Positions 5,799 to 7,560 of a DNA stretch of 7,560 nucleotides are shown in pieces. The notes below the pieces were generated by a model. That model searched no databases. It was not told the origin of the DNA and saw only the letters and a list, made by a program, of their open reading frames with translations. The translations under genes were made by a program, and so were the position numbers. Source of the DNA: Methanothrix sp. (GTDB taxonomy: Archaea > Halobacteriota > Methanosarcinia > Methanotrichales > Methanotrichaceae); NCBI GenBank assembly GCA_011391755.1, contig JAABPZ010000005.1, positions 1 to 7,560 of the forward strand. Reading direction: 5' to 3'. Position 1 is the stretch's first letter. Every line of letters begins with the position of its first letter.

Positions 5799-6746
5799 AT
5801 GATAGCTTTCGGACCCGTGCCCTCCCGACGGTTGGGGAGAAGCCTGGGCATAAACAACATACCTGCCAAGATATGCAGCTATTCCTGTGCCTACTGCCAG
5901 GTGGGCAAAACTTTGCAGATGGAAATAAAGCGCCGTTCCTTCTACTCGCCCCAGGAGATCTACGATGAGGTGAAAGAGAAGGTGGACAGTTCGCGAAGCC
6001 AGGGCCACGCCATCGATTACCTCACCTTCGTGCCCGATGGAGAGCCCACCCTGGACATCAACCTGGGCCAGGAGATCGATATGCTGAGAACTCTGGGCAT
6101 CAGAATAGCCGTGATCAGCAACGCCTCCTTGATCTGGGATGAGAATGTACGAGAGGTGCTGGCCAAGGCGGACTGGGTCTCTCTCAAGGTGGATTCACGG
6201 GAGGAGCGGACCTGGCGGCGCATGGATCGGCCCCACCGGGCCCTGGTGCATGAGTCAATTTTGCAGGGCATCCTAGACTTCTCAAAGGATTTTAAAGGCG
6301 TGCTTGTCACAGAGAGCATGCTGCTGGCCGGCATAAACGATGATGAGAGCTCTCTTTTAGCCATAGCAGAATTCCTGGAAAAGGCTGATCCAAACGTTGC
6401 CTATATCTCTGTTCCCACCCGGCCGCCCGCGGAAAAATGGGCTAAAATGCCCTCTGAGGAGAGCATTAACCGCGCCTACCAGATATTTTGCGCCAGGGTG
6501 AAGCCTGTGGAGCTTCTCGTAGGATATGAAGGAGATAGCTTCGATCTTACTGGCAATGTGGTGAGCGACCTTCTCTCCATTGCCGCCGTTCACCCCATGC
6601 GAGAGGCGGCGGTTAGAAAATTTTTGCGGCAGGCCCAGGAGAGCTGGGAGGTTGTGCAAGAGCTGATTGATCAGGGACAGCTCGTCAAGACCGAATATCA
6701 GGGCAAGTGTTTCTACCTGAGGCGGCCAAATATTTCCATAGAATAG
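5799..6746 (+). CDS. Radical SAM protein, COG0731 type, with C-terminal winged-helix-like part
   Basis: A 315-residue protein starting with the family signature GPVPSRRLGRSLGIN (5-19), then the radical SAM motif CSYSCAYC (C26, C30, C33) and a GEP motif in VPDGEPTLD (78-86). There are no further cysteine clusters beyond single residues C231 and C304, so only one [4Fe-4S] cluster is expected. Residues from about 253 onward (HPMREAAVRKFL, VVQELIDQGQLVKTEY, GKCFYLRR) look like a small winged-helix module. COG0731 is often labelled wyosine synthetase-like, but true Taw1 enzymes have extra cysteines and a different N terminus, so I do not assign tRNA modification. GGAAGGTG (5783-5790) is a strong ribosome site for ATG 5799. 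The pairing with the MBL hydrolase suggests a shared pathway; the reaction is unknown. Confidence 0.85.
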   Translation: MIAFGPVPSRRLGRSLGINNIPAKICSYSCAYCQVGKTLQMEIKRRSFYSPQEIYDEVKEKVDSSRSQGHAIDYLTFVPDGEPTLDINLGQEIDMLRTLGIRIAVISNASLIWDENVREVLAKADWVSLKVDSREERTWRRMDRPHRALVHESILQGILDFSKDFKGVLVTESMLLAGINDDESSLLAIAEFLEKADPNVAYISVPTRPPAEKWAKMPSEESINRAYQIFCARVKPVELLVGYEGDSFDLTGNVVSDLLSIAAVHPMREAAVRKFLRQAQESWEVVQELIDQGQLVKTEYQGKCFYLRRPNISIE

Positions 6747-6753
6747 ATAATCT

Positions 6754-6762
6754 GATATATTC
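6754..6762 (+). promoter_or_regulatory. Candidate TATA box for the DOMON-DUF2202 gene
   Basis: GATATATTC lies 21-29 bases before ATG 6783, within a small imperfect palindrome (CTGA, TATAT, TCAG). No ribosome site precedes the ATG, so the gene may be transcribed from or very near its start codon. The distance is slightly short for a standard TATA-to-start spacing. Confidence 0.35.
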
Positions 6763-6782
6763 AGCAGACCAATATAACCAAT

Positions 6783-7560
6783 ATGAAACCAAATCTTGTC
6801 GCCTTATTATTAGGTCTGCTGCTCTTTTCCTCTGGATGCATTCAGCCTGAAAAGGCCCCGGTCGTGGAAGAGAAGGCAGCCACTGAAGGGTGGAAAGCGG
6901 ATGGAATTGTGGGGGATAGCGAATACTCTCACAGCATGCTCCTGCAAGGCCCGGCCAGGCAGGGATACAGCGGAGGCGAGATGCAGATCTCCTGGAAGAA
7001 CGATCCGGAATATCTCTACCTGGCCCTGAACGGCAGCACTGACGGATGGCTGGCCATAGGCTTTGAGCCCCAGGAGTGGATGAAGAACGCCGACATAATC
7101 CTGGCCTCGGTGCAAGGAGGCAAAGCGAGAGTGCTGGACGAGTATTGCACGGGCAACTACGGTCCGCATATCGAGGATACTTTGCTGGGAGGCACAAGCG
7201 ACATCGCAGAATTTGGCGGCAGCAAAGGATCCGGTCGCACGGTCATCGAGTTGAAGAGAAAGCTGGACACGGGAGACAAGTTCGACAAGGCGTTCTCGCC
7301 CGGCCAGGCGATCTCCATAATCTGGGCATTGTCCCAAAATCAAGATCTCAGCCTCAAACACAATGTGGCCTACGGCGAGGGAATCATGACTATAACCCGT
7401 GGGCAGACTATGACTTCTCCGGCTACAGCTGCGGTTGCAGCCCTAACCATGCGCGAGAAGGAAGGAGCCGTCTTCATTTGGGAGGAAGAAAAGGCTGCTC
7501 GCGACCTGTACACCTCACTTTATGATAAGAACAACCTCTCCATCTTCATGGATCTGCAAA
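6783..7560 (+). CDS. Lipoprotein with DOMON domain fused to DUF2202 domain, 3' end beyond window
   Basis: The frame is open from ATG 6783 to the right edge, showing 259 residues. Residues 1-18 are a lipoprotein signal (LLLGLLLFSSGC, lipid-attachment C19), so the protein is tethered outside the membrane. Residues about 36-205 form a DOMON domain: DGIVGDSEYSHS, YLYLALNG, DGWLAIGFEP, MKNADIILASV, LKHNVAYGEGIMTI. DOMON domains bind haem or sugars; M100 (in WMKNAD) and H193 (in LKHN) sit where haem-ligating Met and His occur in cytochrome-type members, which is inference. After a short Thr/Ala-rich linker a second domain begins near 220. Over 38 residues, LTMREKEG, EEEK (234-237) and the following helix align with the start of the DUF2202 protein at 4071-4724, 17 identical. 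The protein is therefore probably a DOMON-DUF2202 fusion; the rest lies outside the window. Confidence 0.82.
   Translation, partial: MKPNLVALLLGLLLFSSGCIQPEKAPVVEEKAATEGWKADGIVGDSEYSHSMLLQGPARQGYSGGEMQISWKNDPEYLYLALNGSTDGWLAIGFEPQEWMKNADIILASVQGGKARVLDEYCTGNYGPHIEDTLLGGTSDIAEFGGSKGSGRTVIELKRKLDTGDKFDKAFSPGQAISIIWALSQNQDLSLKHNVAYGEGIMTITRGQTMTSPATAAVAALTMREKEGAVFIWEEEKAARDLYTSLYDKNNLSIFMDLQ

Noticed and set aside
7076..7525. A 149-residue plus-strand frame inside the right-edge gene
   Set aside because: It is a different frame of the DOMON-DUF2202 gene, with an Arg/Gly/His-rich, domain-free translation. The frame from 6783 has a lipobox and two recognisable domains.

Overview
The window looks like a chromosomal segment of a methanogenic archaeon. 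Best guess is the order Methanosarcinales, possibly Methanothrix (Methanosaeta), but that is inference. Supporting signs are AT-rich TATA-like boxes upstream of several genes, some leaderless-looking starts, a UPF0280 protein, an Mhun_1560-like radical SAM/SPASM enzyme, exported DUF2202 proteins, moderate GC content, and free use of TAG as an ordinary stop.

Left part (1-2435, + strand): the 3' end of an HflX-type GTPase gene is followed six bases later by a complete UPF0280 (ApbE-like fold) gene. Next, behind its own probable promoter, is a 392-residue radical SAM enzyme with a full SPASM domain, a type that usually modifies peptides or proteins.

Middle (2467-4724, - strand): two tandem exported paralogues share a striking 40-residue block (33 of 40 identical) and converge on the radical SAM gene. 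A 343-base stretch without an intact gene then holds a perfect 22-bp palindrome, a decayed fragment resembling the NifX/NifB-type FeMo-cofactor family with an in-frame TAG, and a perfect 26-bp inverted repeat. After it lies an exported ferritin-like DUF2202 protein.

Right part (4923-7560, + strand): a metallo-beta-lactamase-fold hydrolase (COG1237 type) and a second radical SAM enzyme (COG0731 type) form a compact operon. The last gene runs off the window. It encodes a lipoprotein with a DOMON domain followed by the start of a second DUF2202 domain, so it is a fusion that shares a domain with the gene at 4071-4724.

Two themes stand out. One is envelope proteins (two paralogues, two DUF2202 proteins, one DOMON domain) interspersed with iron-sulfur radical enzymes. 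The other is a possibly eroded metal-cofactor locus (NifX-like remnant, MBL hydrolase, COG0731 radical SAM). No mobile-element gene, RNA gene or CRISPR array was seen.
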